The notes below the pieces were generated by a model, which worked only from the letters and a program-made list of their open reading frames with translations, made no database searches and was not told where the DNA came from. Below, piece after piece: positions 27,040-35,615 of a DNA stretch of 64,000 bases. Every line of letters begins with the position of its first letter. Positions within the stretch are counted from its first letter, which is position 1. Location of the stretch: contig JAWDKM010000001.1 of assembly GCA_032464575.1 (NCBI GenBank), forward strand, positions 620,001 to 684,000, read 5' to 3'. The DNA is from Pontivivens sp032464575 (GTDB taxonomy: Bacteria; Pseudomonadota; Alphaproteobacteria; Rhodobacterales; Rhodobacteraceae). A program made the position numbers and the translations under genes.

Positions 27040-27815
27040 TGCGGCGCGAGTATGGCCCGCTCTGGCCCTGGTCCGTCGCGGGTCTCGTCCTGTTCTTCGG
27101 CATCTGGCAGGGGGTCGTCTCCGCCGGGCTGGTCTCGAACTTCGTCCTGCCCTCGCCCGTCGAAGTCATCGACCGCACGATCACCCTGATGGGCCGTCCC
27201 TTCGCGGGCTTCACCTTGCAGGAGCACCTGCTGTCGAGCTTCGGCCGCTTCATGGGTGGCTTCGCGCTGGCCGCGATCATCGGCGTGCCGCTGGGCCTGA
27301 TGATGGGGCGCTTCCGGCTGCTGGAGGACATCGTCACCCCGCTTTTCGAGGGTTACCGGTACGTCGCACCCCTTGCCTGGGTGCCCTTCGCGGCGCTCTG
27401 GTTCGGGACGGGCATCGGCGGGCCGATCATGGTGATCTTCACCGGAGCCTTCGCGCCCTGCGTCATCAATGCCTATCGCGGCGCGCGCCTGGTGGACATG
27501 CACCTGATCGAGGCGGCGCAGACCCATGGGGCGAGCGAGTTCCGCATCGCGCGCGAGGTGCTTCTGCCCGGCGCCCTGCCGTCGATCACCGCGGGCCTGC
27601 GCATCGCCGCGGGCCTCGGCTGGCAGTCGCTGATCGGGGCGGAACTGATCGTGGTGTCCTCCGGCATCGGCTACGTGATGGTGCAGGGCCAGTCGAACCT
27701 GAGCCCGTCCACGGTGATGACCGCGATGCTCGTGATCGGCCTCACCGGCCTTGCCATCGATTACGCGCTGCGCCTGGTGGAGGCGCGCGTCCGGGCCAAG
27801 TGGGAGGGCGCATGA
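27039..27815 (+). CDS. ABC transporter permease, SsuC/TauC type (second of two)
   Basis: A 258-residue permease of the same family as its neighbour, with about six membrane segments and the coupling loop EAAQTHGASEFRIAREVLLPG. ATG 27039 shares its A with the preceding TGA; the longer open frame is a shadow. Its stop overlaps the ATPase start by four bases (ATGA), so permease, permease and ATPase are translationally coupled. Confidence 0.88.
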   Translation: MRREYGPLWPWSVAGLVLFFGIWQGVVSAGLVSNFVLPSPVEVIDRTITLMGRPFAGFTLQEHLLSSFGRFMGGFALAAIIGVPLGLMMGRFRLLEDIVTPLFEGYRYVAPLAWVPFAALWFGTGIGGPIMVIFTGAFAPCVINAYRGARLVDMHLIEAAQTHGASEFRIAREVLLPGALPSITAGLRIAAGLGWQSLIGAELIVVSSGIGYVMVQGQSNLSPSTVMTAMLVIGLTGLAIDYALRLVEARVRAKWEGA

Positions 27816-28603
27816 GCGAGATCGTCTTCGACGGCGTGACCAAGGTCTTCGGCCGCGGCGGCAAGCCGTTCGTGGCCATCGGCGGCATCGATTTCGAGGT
27901 GGCGGACAAGGAGTTCATCTCCGTCGTCGGGCCGTCGGGCTGCGGCAAGACCACGCTGATGCGCATGGTGGCGGGGCTGGAGACGCCGACCGAGGGCGAG
28001 GTCCGCGTCGCGGCGAAGAAGGTGACCGGCCCCGGCCCCGACCGGGCCGTCGTGTTCCAGCAGTTCGCCCTGTTTCCGTGGAAGACGGTCTACGAGAACA
28101 TCACCTTCGGCATGCGCTCCCGCGGCGCGTCGAAGAAGGAGCGGGACGCGGCGGTCGACCATTACCTGACCCTGATGAAGATGGAGGGGACCGAGCAGTC
28201 CTACCCCCACCAGCTGTCGGGAGGGATGCAGCAACGGGTCGCCATCGCGCGCAGCTACGCGACCGAGCCCGGCGTGCTCCTCATGGACGAACCCTTCGGC
28301 GCGCTCGACGCGCAGACCCGCACGATCATGCAGGAGGAGCTGGTGCGCCTGTCGCACGTGAACCCGCGCACCGTCTTGTTCATCACCCACTCAGTGGAGG
28401 AGGCGGTGTACCTCGCCGACCGCGTGGTGGTGATGGGCCGCAACCCTGGCTGCATCAAGGAGGTGATCGAGGTCGCCGCGACGCGCAAGAGCGAGGGATG
28501 GTCCGAAGAACCCATCGACGACGTGATGGAGATGCCGAGCTTCACGCATCTGCGCGGGCAGGTCTGGCGTCTGCTGCGCGAGGAGATGGGCGACGACCGA
28601 TAA
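27812..28603 (+). CDS. ABC transporter ATP-binding protein, SsuB/TauB type
   Basis: The 263-residue ATPase that powers the importer from the cytoplasmic side. Visible motifs are Walker A GPSGCGKTT, Q-loop FQQFALFPWKTV, signature LSGGMQQR, Walker B VLLMDEPFGALD and switch His in FITHSVEEA. It is followed directly by the substrate-binding protein gene. Confidence 0.93.
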   Translation: MSEIVFDGVTKVFGRGGKPFVAIGGIDFEVADKEFISVVGPSGCGKTTLMRMVAGLETPTEGEVRVAAKKVTGPGPDRAVVFQQFALFPWKTVYENITFGMRSRGASKKERDAAVDHYLTLMKMEGTEQSYPHQLSGGMQQRVAIARSYATEPGVLLMDEPFGALDAQTRTIMQEELVRLSHVNPRTVLFITHSVEEAVYLADRVVVMGRNPGCIKEVIEVAATRKSEGWSEEPIDDVMEMPSFTHLRGQVWRLLREEMGDDR

Positions 28604-28626
28604 TGTCCAATCTAGGGAGACTGAGA

Positions 28627-29661
28627 ATGACCTTTCGAACGACCCTGACGGCGCTGGCCTGCGCCACTGCGATCGCGGCCCCCGCGGCGGCGCAGGACGA
28701 CATCAACGTGAGCTATCAGCCCGCCCTCTACTGGGCGCTGCCGTTCTATGTAGCGGACCAGATGGGCTGGTGGGACGAGGTGGGCCTTGGCCCGAACTAC
28801 TCCACCTTCCCCTCCGGCGCCCCGCAGGTCGCGGCCGCCGCGGCCGGTGACTGGGACGTGGGCGGCACCGGCTCCGCGCCCGCCGTGCTGGGCGCCGCGC
28901 GCTTCGACATCGTGACGATCGGCATTACGAACAACGAGAGTGCCGGCAACGCCATGATGGTGCGCGGCGATGATGCCGAGGCCGTCCGCGCCGATCCGGC
29001 GGAGGCGCTGCGCGGGCAGCAGCTCCTCGTCACCACCAATTCCACCGGCGAGTACGCATCGGCGGCGTGTATCGAGAGCTTCGGGCTGACCTATCCCGAC
29101 GATGTCGAGGTGGTGAACCTGAACCAGCAGGAGATCATCTCCGCCTTCGCGACCGGCACCGGGGCCATGGCGGGCCTCTGGGCACCCAACATCTACACGC
29201 TGGAAGAGCGTGCGGGGGCCGAGCTGCTCTGTTCCGGTCAGGACGCGGGCGCCATCGTGCCCGGCGCGCTGATCGCCCGGCGTGACTATGCCGAGGAAAA
29301 CCCGGAGATGGTCGCCCGCTTCCTCGCCGTCTTCCTGCGCGGGGTGCAGTGGATCCGCGACAACAACGACGAAGCGGTCTCGATGATGGCCGATTTCTAC
29401 GCGCTCACGGGTGTGGAGCTGCCGGAGCAGTACCTGCAGCGCGAGATCGACACGCGGCCGATGTTCACCCTCGACGAGCAGCTTGGCCTGCTGACGGGCG
29501 ACAGCCCGGAAGCGGTGCAGTGGTTCAACGGGCTGGGCGGCTACATGACCTCGACCGGGACGCTGGAGAGCGAGCTCGACGCCGCGACCTTCATAGACCC
29601 GCAATACATGCAGCTTGTGGCGGACACGCCAGACCTGGCTGCGTTCGCCAACGGCGAGTGA
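28627..29661 (+). CDS. Periplasmic substrate-binding protein, SsuA/NMT1-like
   Basis: The 344-residue binding protein that delivers substrate to the two permeases. ATG 28627 is chosen for its AGGGAGA site and because a standard signal peptide follows (cleavage near APAAAQ, residue 23); an in-frame ATG at 28603 would put charged residues ahead of it. The mature protein begins with an NMT1/SsuA-like first strand (VSYQPALYWALPFYVADQMGW) and the SGAPQVAAAAAGDWDVGG ligand loop. The dehydrogenases that follow suggest a C3 sulfonate such as dihydroxypropanesulfonate; the sequence alone does not prove the ligand. Confidence 0.85.
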   Translation: MTFRTTLTALACATAIAAPAAAQDDINVSYQPALYWALPFYVADQMGWWDEVGLGPNYSTFPSGAPQVAAAAAGDWDVGGTGSAPAVLGAARFDIVTIGITNNESAGNAMMVRGDDAEAVRADPAEALRGQQLLVTTNSTGEYASAACIESFGLTYPDDVEVVNLNQQEIISAFATGTGAMAGLWAPNIYTLEERAGAELLCSGQDAGAIVPGALIARRDYAEENPEMVARFLAVFLRGVQWIRDNNDEAVSMMADFYALTGVELPEQYLQREIDTRPMFTLDEQLGLLTGDSPEAVQWFNGLGGYMTSTGTLESELDAATFIDPQYMQLVADTPDLAAFANGE

Positions 29662-29688
29662 CCCCAGACGTGTAGGAGATCCAAGAGG

Positions 29689-30990
29689 ATGGAATATCTG
29701 AAGAAGGCCGCGAAGACCGCAGCGACCGGGGAGCGCGACGTGCGCGACACGGTGCAGGCCATCCTCGACGAGATCGAAGCGGGCGGCGAGGAGGCCGCCC
29801 GCGCCTATGCCGCGAAGTTCGACAGGTACGAAGGCGAGATCGTGGTGGGGGCCGAGGCCCGCGCCGCGGCGGCCGGCAAGGTGAGCGACAAGCTGAAGGA
29901 CGACATCCGCTTCGCCCGCGACAATGTCCGCCGCTTTGCCGAGGCGCAGCGCGCCGCACTGGTCGACACCGAGTACGAGGTGCTGCCGGGCCTGATCGCC
30001 GGGCAGAAGCAGATCCCGGTGAGTGCCGCGGGCTGCTACGCGCCCGGCGGCCGCTACTCCCACGTGGCAAGCGCGATCATGACCGTGACCACGGCGAAGG
30101 TGGCCGGGGTCGGCCACGTCTCCGCCTGTTCGCCGCCGCGCGATGCGGACGGGATGCACCCGGCGGTGCTGTATGCGCTCGACGCCTGCGGGGCGGACAC
30201 GATCCTCAATCTCGGCGGGGTGCAGGGCATCGCCGCCATGACCTTCGGCCTCTTCGGCACGCCGCCTGCCCGCGTCCTCGCCGGCCCCGGCAACCAGTTC
30301 GTTGCGGAGGCCAAGCGCATCCTCTTCGGCCGAGTGGGCATCGACATGTTCGCGGGCCCGACCGAGAGCATGGTGATCGCCGATGCGAGCGCCGATCCCG
30401 AAGTTGTCGCCGCCGACCTGGTGGGCCAGGCCGAGCACGGCTACAACTCGCCGGTTTGGCTGATCTCGACCGACCGCGCGCTGGCCGAGGAGGTCGCGCG
30501 CCTCGTCCCGCAGCAGATCGCGGACCTGCCCGGCCTCAACCGCGAGAACGCGGAGAAGGCATGGGAGGAATATGGCGAAATCATCCTCTGCGACGGCCGT
30601 GACGAGGCGGTGCGCGTGAGCGACGACTACGCCTCCGAACACCTCCAGATCCAGGCCGACGACCTCGACTGGTGGCTGGCCAACCTCTCCAACTATGGCT
30701 CGCTGTTCCTTGGCGAGGAGACGACGGTGGCCTATGGCGACAAGGTCTCCGGCCCCAACCACGTGCTGCCCACCAAGGGGGCAGCGCACTACACCGGCGG
30801 GCTGTCGGTCGGCAAGTTCATCAAGACCGTGACCTGGCAGAAGTCCACGCGCGAGGCCAACCGCGACATCGCGCAGGCCTGCGCCCGGATCAGCCGGCTG
30901 GAGGGGATGGAGGGGCACGCGCGCACCGCGGACATCCGCCTCGCCAAGTACTTCCCGGGCGAGAACTTCGACCTCTCCGCCACGGGATGA
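29689..30990 (+). CDS. hpsN: HpsN-like sulfopropanediol 3-dehydrogenase (histidinol-dehydrogenase family)
   Basis: HpsN is a histidinol-dehydrogenase homologue that oxidises (R)-2,3-dihydroxypropane-1-sulfonate to sulfolactate with NAD. This 433-residue protein has the HisD-family core: GCYAPGGRY, LAGPGNQFVAEAKR, DMFAGPTES, GQAEHGY and SGPNHVLPT. Location argues against histidine synthesis: no other his gene is near, and the following SDR and zinc dehydrogenase reproduce the hpsN-hpsO-hpsP order known from Ruegeria and Cupriavidus. The transporter here is ABC, not the TRAP type usually described. Other HisD-like dehydrogenases exist, so the exact substrate is uncertain. Confidence 0.75.
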   Translation: MEYLKKAAKTAATGERDVRDTVQAILDEIEAGGEEAARAYAAKFDRYEGEIVVGAEARAAAAGKVSDKLKDDIRFARDNVRRFAEAQRAALVDTEYEVLPGLIAGQKQIPVSAAGCYAPGGRYSHVASAIMTVTTAKVAGVGHVSACSPPRDADGMHPAVLYALDACGADTILNLGGVQGIAAMTFGLFGTPPARVLAGPGNQFVAEAKRILFGRVGIDMFAGPTESMVIADASADPEVVAADLVGQAEHGYNSPVWLISTDRALAEEVARLVPQQIADLPGLNRENAEKAWEEYGEIILCDGRDEAVRVSDDYASEHLQIQADDLDWWLANLSNYGSLFLGEETTVAYGDKVSGPNHVLPTKGAAHYTGGLSVGKFIKTVTWQKSTREANRDIAQACARISRLEGMEGHARTADIRLAKYFPGENFDLSATG

Positions 30991-31721
30991 GCGATCTCTT
31001 CGATCTCACGGGCCGGGTGGCGGTGGTCACCGGCGCATCGTCGGGGATCGGAGCACATCTTGCGCAGGCTCTGGTGCGGGCCGGAGCCGAGGTCGTCGCT
31101 ATCGCACGACGGCCCGATGCGCTGGCCGGGCTGGGCGCGGGGATAGCCGCCCACCCGGCCGACCTTTCGGAGGTCGAGGACTGGGCTCGGTTCGCGGAGG
31201 CACTCGCGGCCCGTCACGGCCCCCCGCAGATCCTGTTCAACGCGGCCGGCGTGAACTTGCGGGAGCCGTGGGACGAGATCAGTGCCGAGAGCTGGCGCGC
31301 GACGCTCGCCATCAATCTCGACGTGCCGTTCTTCCTCGCCCGCGCGCTGGCGCCGGGCATGGAGGGTTGGGGACGCATCGTGAACTTCGCCTCGCTGCAA
31401 TCCTCCCGCGCCTTCCCGAATTCCATGGCCTATGGCGCGTCGAAGGGCGGCATCGCGCAGCTCACCCGCGCCATGGCCGAGGCGTGGTCACCGCAGGGCA
31501 TCACCGCCAACGCCATCGCACCCGGTTTCTTCCCGACGGAGCTTACCGGCCCCGTCTTCTCCGACCCCGAGCGGGCCGCACGCAACGCCGCGCAAACCGC
31601 GATCGGGCGGAACGGGGAGATGGAGGATCTGACCGGCCCCGCCCTCTTCCTCGCCTCCGAGGCGTCGCGCTACGTCACGGGCCAGGTGCTGCATGTGGAC
31701 GGGGGCTTCACGGCGAAATGA
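30987..31721 (+). CDS. hpsO: Short-chain dehydrogenase/reductase, HpsO-like
   Basis: A 244-residue classical SDR. The NAD(P)-binding TGASSGIG lies near residue 16 and the catalytic Tyr-x3-Lys is in MAYGASKGG, preceded by the expected Ser (FASLQSS). It closely resembles gluconate 5-dehydrogenase-type SDRs, the annotation often given to HpsO, which with HpsP equilibrates the DHPS enantiomers through the 2-keto form. ATG 30987 overlaps the hpsN-like stop by four bases and its own stop overlaps the next start in the same way, so the three dehydrogenases are a tight translational unit. Confidence 0.72.
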   Translation: MSDLFDLTGRVAVVTGASSGIGAHLAQALVRAGAEVVAIARRPDALAGLGAGIAAHPADLSEVEDWARFAEALAARHGPPQILFNAAGVNLREPWDEISAESWRATLAINLDVPFFLARALAPGMEGWGRIVNFASLQSSRAFPNSMAYGASKGGIAQLTRAMAEAWSPQGITANAIAPGFFPTELTGPVFSDPERAARNAAQTAIGRNGEMEDLTGPALFLASEASRYVTGQVLHVDGGFTAK

Positions 31722-32656
31722 GGGCGCTCGTCTATACCGGCCCCCGCACCCTGGAACTGCGCGACGTGCCGCCGCCGCAGGGCCCGGCGGTGGAGGTCGC
31801 GTTCTGCGGCATCTGCGGCTCGGACATGCACGCCTGGGCCGGGCATGACGACCGCCGCCCCGCGCCGCTGGTCCTCGGCCACGAGATCTCGGGCACCTAT
31901 CAGGGCCGCCGCGTCACCGTGAACCCGCTCGTGACCTGCGGCAGGTGCCGCTATTGCCGGAGCGGACGGGACAACCTCTGCCCGGACCGCCAGATCCTCT
32001 CCATGCCCCCGCGGCCCGGCGGGTTCGCGGAGGCCGTCGCGGTGCCCGAGCGCAACCTGATCGACGTGCCCGACGACGTGCCGCTGGAGGCCGCTGCCCT
32101 TGCCGAGCCGCTGGCCTGCGGCTGGCATGCGGTGCGGCTGGCGGCTCGGCTGCTCGACCTTGGAAACGCGGACTGCCTCGTCCTCGGCGGCGGCGCGATC
32201 GGTGCGGGTGCGGCGCTGGCGCTCCACGCTCACGGCGCCGGACGGATCATGCTGGTCGAGCCCCATGCCGGGCGGCGCGAGCGCCTCGCCGCCCTGCCGG
32301 CGACGCTTACCGACACGGCCGTGGAGGCGGACCTGGTGATCGACGCGGTCGGGATCGACGCCACTCGCGCGGCCGCCTTCGCCCATGTGCGGCCCGGCGG
32401 CGTGATCGCGCATATCGGGCTCGGCGGCGGCAATGACGGCTTCGACGCCCGGCGTGCGACGTTGCAGGAGATCACGTTCTTCGGCACCTACACCTACACG
32501 GCCGCCGATTTCGCCACGACCGCCGCCGGGATCTTCGACGGACGGCTGCGTGTCGAGGGCCTCCACGAGACGCGCCCGCTCGATGACGGTGCCGGGGCGT
32601 TCGCCGATCTGGCGGCGCGCAGGACGGCGGCGCCGAAGGTCCTGCTCAGCCCGTGA
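31718..32656 (+). CDS. hpsP: Zinc-dependent alcohol dehydrogenase, HpsP/L-idonate-5-dehydrogenase-like
   Basis: A 312-residue medium-chain dehydrogenase. Catalytic-zinc residues are in CGICGSDMHAW and LGHEISG, the structural zinc uses the four cysteines of CGRCRYCRSGRDNLC, and the cofactor site is LVLGGGAIGAGAAL. It is somewhat short for the family (about 340), mostly in the C-terminal cofactor-domain loops. It ends the operon; downstream DNA has an FNR-like sequence 11 bases after the stop. Together with the SDR it would interconvert DHPS isomers. Confidence 0.7.
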   Translation: MRALVYTGPRTLELRDVPPPQGPAVEVAFCGICGSDMHAWAGHDDRRPAPLVLGHEISGTYQGRRVTVNPLVTCGRCRYCRSGRDNLCPDRQILSMPPRPGGFAEAVAVPERNLIDVPDDVPLEAAALAEPLACGWHAVRLAARLLDLGNADCLVLGGGAIGAGAALALHAHGAGRIMLVEPHAGRRERLAALPATLTDTAVEADLVIDAVGIDATRAAAFAHVRPGGVIAHIGLGGGNDGFDARRATLQEITFFGTYTYTAADFATTAAGIFDGRLRVEGLHETRPLDDGAGAFADLAARRTAAPKVLLSP

Positions 32657-32963
32657 CAGCCGGCATTTGACGTATCTCAAGTCCGGTTCGCACCGGCGCC
32701 CTCACTATGGTCCCGCACCTGTGGAAGAGCGCGATTGGGAGAGGGCCGGTGACCGACCCGGGACGCAGAAGGAGCGCGCGCCGCGCATGGGGCGCCGCAA
32801 GGCCGCCTCGGCGCCGCCGGAGCCTGCTGCGCCTCGTCCTCCGCCTGCTGCGGCTCAGCCGGCGCCGGGTGAGCGCCCCGCGCCCGACCGCCCTGCCCGT
32901 GCCGCATGGGGCCGAGGCGCCGCCTTGGCGCCTCGCCATCGACCGCGAACCGCGGGGCGAGGG
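32657..32963. other. Intergenic stretch with FNR-like box, possible N-terminal extension of the next gene
   Basis: About 300 bases. It holds the FNR-like sequence at 32667-32680. An in-frame ATG at 32787 would add a 59-residue Pro/Ala/Arg-rich leader to the zinc-finger protein; its composition looks like untranslated high-GC DNA, so I do not include it in the gene. Confidence 0.5.
32667..32680. promoter_or_regulatory. FNR/CRP-type half-palindrome (degenerate)
   Basis: TTGACGTATCTCAA fits TTGA-N6-TCAA, the outer bases of the FNR box TTGAT-N4-ATCAA, with the inner T and A replaced. It is located after the hpsP-like stop and before the zinc-finger mini-gene. On its own it is a weak call; the block's two other FNR-like sites raise its credibility. 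Confidence 0.35.
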
Positions 32964-33161
32964 ATGACGAGGCGCATCCTCGTGAAGCTGGTGCGCGGCG
33001 GCGCCGTCCGCTGCCGGGGTCGCGGTGCGAGAAGCCACGGCGTGATCGTGCTGCGTATCCCGCCGGGACGGACCGTCGTCTGCCCGCATTGCGGCCAGCG
33101 CTACCGCTGCGCCCCCGACCGGACGGGTGTCTCCCAGGCGATGTGGCCGCGGCCGGAGTGA
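32964..33161 (+). CDS. Mini zinc-finger protein, zf-CHCC-like
   Basis: A 65-residue basic protein with the metal-ligand spacing Cys17-x7-His25-x14-Cys40-x2-Cys43 (VVCPHCGQRYRC). This is the C-H-C-C arrangement of the zf-CHCC family, which includes the NDUFS6 subunit of complex I and short alphaproteobacterial homologues. The first Cys context (VRCRGRGARSHG) departs from the usual CDGGxGxLGHP, so it is a divergent member. ATG 32964 has GGGGCGAGGG before it. Located just ahead of the FixLJ/stress block. Confidence 0.5.
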   Translation: MTRRILVKLVRGGAVRCRGRGARSHGVIVLRIPPGRTVVCPHCGQRYRCAPDRTGVSQAMWPRPE

Positions 33162-33752
33162 CCGGCTCACCCCCGCCGACGCCCATGATCACCGCGGCGA
33201 TTTCCGGGCTGGCACATGACCGCCGGGGGGCCGATGCCTCGCATTACGAGGAAGAGCCCTTGCTCGGAGCCCCCAGTCGGCTTCGGGTTCCGGTCGGTGC
33301 GCTTGCGCGACGGCTCCGTCGTTTGGGGGCCGTCGGTACGTTGCAGGGTGGAGGAGAGGATCGCAACCTTCAGCCGATCTCGCGGGCGGCAGGCGCCAGG
33401 ATCCATACCGTCATCGGTCAGTACGGGCGACCGGTATGGCTTCCGATCACCCGGGCCGGCTCCCGACGAAAGTGCCGCGCCCACCCCTTCACGCCGCGAC
33501 CATCGGCGGTGATCGCGGAGCCTGGCGATGACAGCATCGCGCTTGTCCGCTTCTTGGTCGAATGCAGGGATACCGCCCGTATCCCGACCCGGAGTCGTCT
33601 CCCCGATGGCCTTTACCGTAAGCCCCTCTCGATCGAACGCCTCGACGATCTCAAATCCGTCGCATCGCACGCCACTTCGAGAAACCGGCGGCCACATGTC
33701 TCGCCGCCACCACCTCCACACGTATCCGGACCGCATATACCGAACTCGCCCC
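33162..33752. other. Long non-coding stretch upstream of the FixLJ block
   Basis: About 590 bases between the zinc-finger gene and the fixJ stop. Open frames exist on both strands but none has a recognisable domain, a ribosome site or normal amino-acid composition; they are Arg/Ser/Pro-rich. It may be decayed coding DNA. I see no RNA gene or repeat in it. Confidence 0.5.
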
Positions 33753-34361
33753 CTAGACCTGCGCGTCGCCATCGGGATCGATGCCCGCCTTCAGGGCCAT
33801 GCGCACGAGGTGCGACAGGCTGCGCGCGCCCGTCTTGCTCATCACCCGGGCGCGGTGCAGCTCGACCGTCTTGGGGCTGAGGCCGAGGCGGTGGGCGATG
33901 ATCTTGTTGGGATGACCCGCCACGACCTCGCGCATCACGTCGGTCTCGCGCGGGGTGAGGCGGGCGAGGCGCGCAGCGCATTCCGCGCCCTCGGGCGTGT
34001 GGGCGATGGCCGTGCGCAGCCGCTGCACGAGGTCGCCGTCGTCGAAGGGCTTCTCGATGAAATCCTGCGCCCCGTCCTTCAGCGCGTTGACCGCCATGCT
34101 CACGTCGCCGTGCCCGGTCATGATGACGACCGGAATGTGCCGCTCGTGCTGGCGAAAGACGCGCAGCACGCTTAGCCCGTCGCGCCCGGGCAGCCGCACG
34201 TCGAGCAGCACGCAGGCCCAGCGCCCGGGGGCCGTGGCCTCCAGGAACGCCTCGCCATCGCCGAAGGTCTCGGTCTCGAATCCCCAGGCCTCCAGCAATG
34301 CCGCCAGCGAGGCGGCGACCGCCCCGTCATCCTCGACGATGCCGACCGGTGCGCCCCGCAT
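33753..34361 (-). CDS. fixJ: Two-component response regulator FixJ
   Basis: FixJ is the transcriptional activator of the low-oxygen two-component pair. Numbered from the ATG at 34361, the receiver domain has the phosphoacceptor Asp54 (LLDVRLPG), Thr82 and Lys104 (EKPF), positions identical to rhizobial FixJ. The LuxR-type helix-turn-helix follows (LTPRETDVMREVVAGHPNK, KTVELHRARVM). The protein is 202 residues, normal for the family. Its ATG overlaps the fixL stop (TGATG); a GTG one codon upstream is the alternative. In relatives FixJ activates fnr-type and high-affinity oxidase genes; the nearby FNR boxes fit that circuit. Confidence 0.93.
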   Translation of the reverse strand: MRGAPVGIVEDDGAVAASLAALLEAWGFETETFGDGEAFLEATAPGRWACVLLDVRLPGRDGLSVLRVFRQHERHIPVVIMTGHGDVSMAVNALKDGAQDFIEKPFDDGDLVQRLRTAIAHTPEGAECAARLARLTPRETDVMREVVAGHPNKIIAHRLGLSPKTVELHRARVMSKTGARSLSHLVRMALKAGIDPDGDAQV

Positions 34362-35587
34362 CACGTGCCCGCCGTGGGCAGGGTGAAGTGGATCTCCGCC
34401 CCGCCGCCGGGGGCGTTCACCGCCCAGATGCGGCCGTCATGGGCCTCCACGATGCTGCGGCAGACGGCGAGGCCGATGCCCAGCCCCCGCTCCTTGGTGG
34501 TCACGAGCGGATCGAACATCCGCTCCATCATCTCCGCCGTGATGCCGGGCCCGGTGTCGCGGACGCTGACCACCACCTCCGACTGGTTGGCGCCCGCGCG
34601 CAGCTCGATGCGGCCCGGCTCGAGATTGGGGGCGGAACTGACGTGGATCGGGGTCTCGCGCGCCTGCTCCATCGCCTCGTAGGCGTTGGTGAGCAGGTTG
34701 ACGAGCACCTGCTGGATCTGGATGCGGTCGGCCAGTACCGGCGGCAGGTCCCGGCCGAGATCGAGCGCCACGGTCGGCCCGTCCCGGTCCTCGGTCGCGC
34801 GTATGGCCCGGACGGCCTCGACGATGATGTCGTTGATGTCGTCGGGTCGGATGTCGGCGCGGCCGCGCTCGACCATCAGGCGCATCCGCTTCACGATCTC
34901 GCCGGCACGCAACGCCTGTTCGGCGATCGCCTCGACCTGCCGGGTCAGCGCCGCGAGGTCCGGGGCCGGGGCCGCCACGGTGTGCTGTGCCGCCCGCGCG
35001 TAGTTCGAGATCGCCGTCAGCGGCTGGTTTATCTCGTGCGCGATGGCCGACGACATCTCGCCCAGCATTTCCAGGCGCGAGACCTTGTCGAGCGTGCGCT
35101 GCAGCTCGCGCGCGCGCCGCTCGACCTCCACCCGGTCGCTGATGTCGCGGATGAAGCCGGTGAAGATGCGCTCGCGCCCGAACTGCAATTCGCCCACCGC
35201 GAGCTCCGCGGCGAAGACCTCGCCCCCACGGCGCTGGGCGCGCACCTCGCGGCCGATGCCGATGATCCGCTTCTCGCCCGTGGCGCGGTAGTGGCGCATG
35301 TAGTCGTCGTGCTCGCTGCGATAGGGCTCCGGCATCAGGCAGTTCACGTTACGGCCCAGCACCTCGTCCTCGTCATAGCCGAAGATGCGCTCGGCCGCGG
35401 GGCTGAAGCTGAGGATATGTCCGTCGTCGTCGACGGTGATCACCGCATCGGGCGCCGTCTGGATGATGAGATCCAGCAGCGAGCCGTCGGTCGGCGTCCG
35501 CCTGCGGCTATGATCGGATTTCGGCAGCGCACCCTCCCGCTCAGGCAGGCGCCCCCGGACGGGGCCGCCTACCCCATGGTCTAGCAT
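34361..35587 (-). CDS. fixL: Oxygen-sensing PAS-heme histidine kinase FixL
   Basis: FixL senses oxygen through a heme-PAS domain and phosphorylates FixJ when oxygen is low. The 408-residue protein lacks membrane segments, like the Bradyrhizobium form. The PAS domain (about 36-150) keeps the proximal heme ligand as His93 (RSEHDDYM) and the distal Arg as Arg113 (IIGIGREV), by alignment with BjFixL His200 and Arg220. Arg206 and His214 equivalents are His and Arg here. The kinase has His184 in the H-box (AIAHEINQPLTAISNYA) and the N and G boxes (NLLTNAYEA, DTGPGI, GLGIGLA). Pairs with fixJ by overlapping stop/start. Confidence 0.92.
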   Translation of the reverse strand: MLDHGVGGPVRGRLPEREGALPKSDHSRRRTPTDGSLLDLIIQTAPDAVITVDDDGHILSFSPAAERIFGYDEDEVLGRNVNCLMPEPYRSEHDDYMRHYRATGEKRIIGIGREVRAQRRGGEVFAAELAVGELQFGRERIFTGFIRDISDRVEVERRARELQRTLDKVSRLEMLGEMSSAIAHEINQPLTAISNYARAAQHTVAAPAPDLAALTRQVEAIAEQALRAGEIVKRMRLMVERGRADIRPDDINDIIVEAVRAIRATEDRDGPTVALDLGRDLPPVLADRIQIQQVLVNLLTNAYEAMEQARETPIHVSSAPNLEPGRIELRAGANQSEVVVSVRDTGPGITAEMMERMFDPLVTTKERGLGIGLAVCRSIVEAHDGRIWAVNAPGGGAEIHFTLPTAGT

Positions 35588-35615
35588 GGTTGCCGGACGA
35601 AACCATGCCGACGCC

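Noticed and set aside
29689..30990. Histidinol dehydrogenase HisD of histidine biosynthesis
   Set aside because: The motifs fit, but the gene sits in a sulfonate-type transporter operon followed by SDR and zinc-dehydrogenase genes, and no other his gene is present.
33167..33772. A 201-residue reverse frame between the zinc-finger gene and fixJ
   Set aside because: No domain, no ribosome site, atypical composition; treated as non-coding or decayed DNA.
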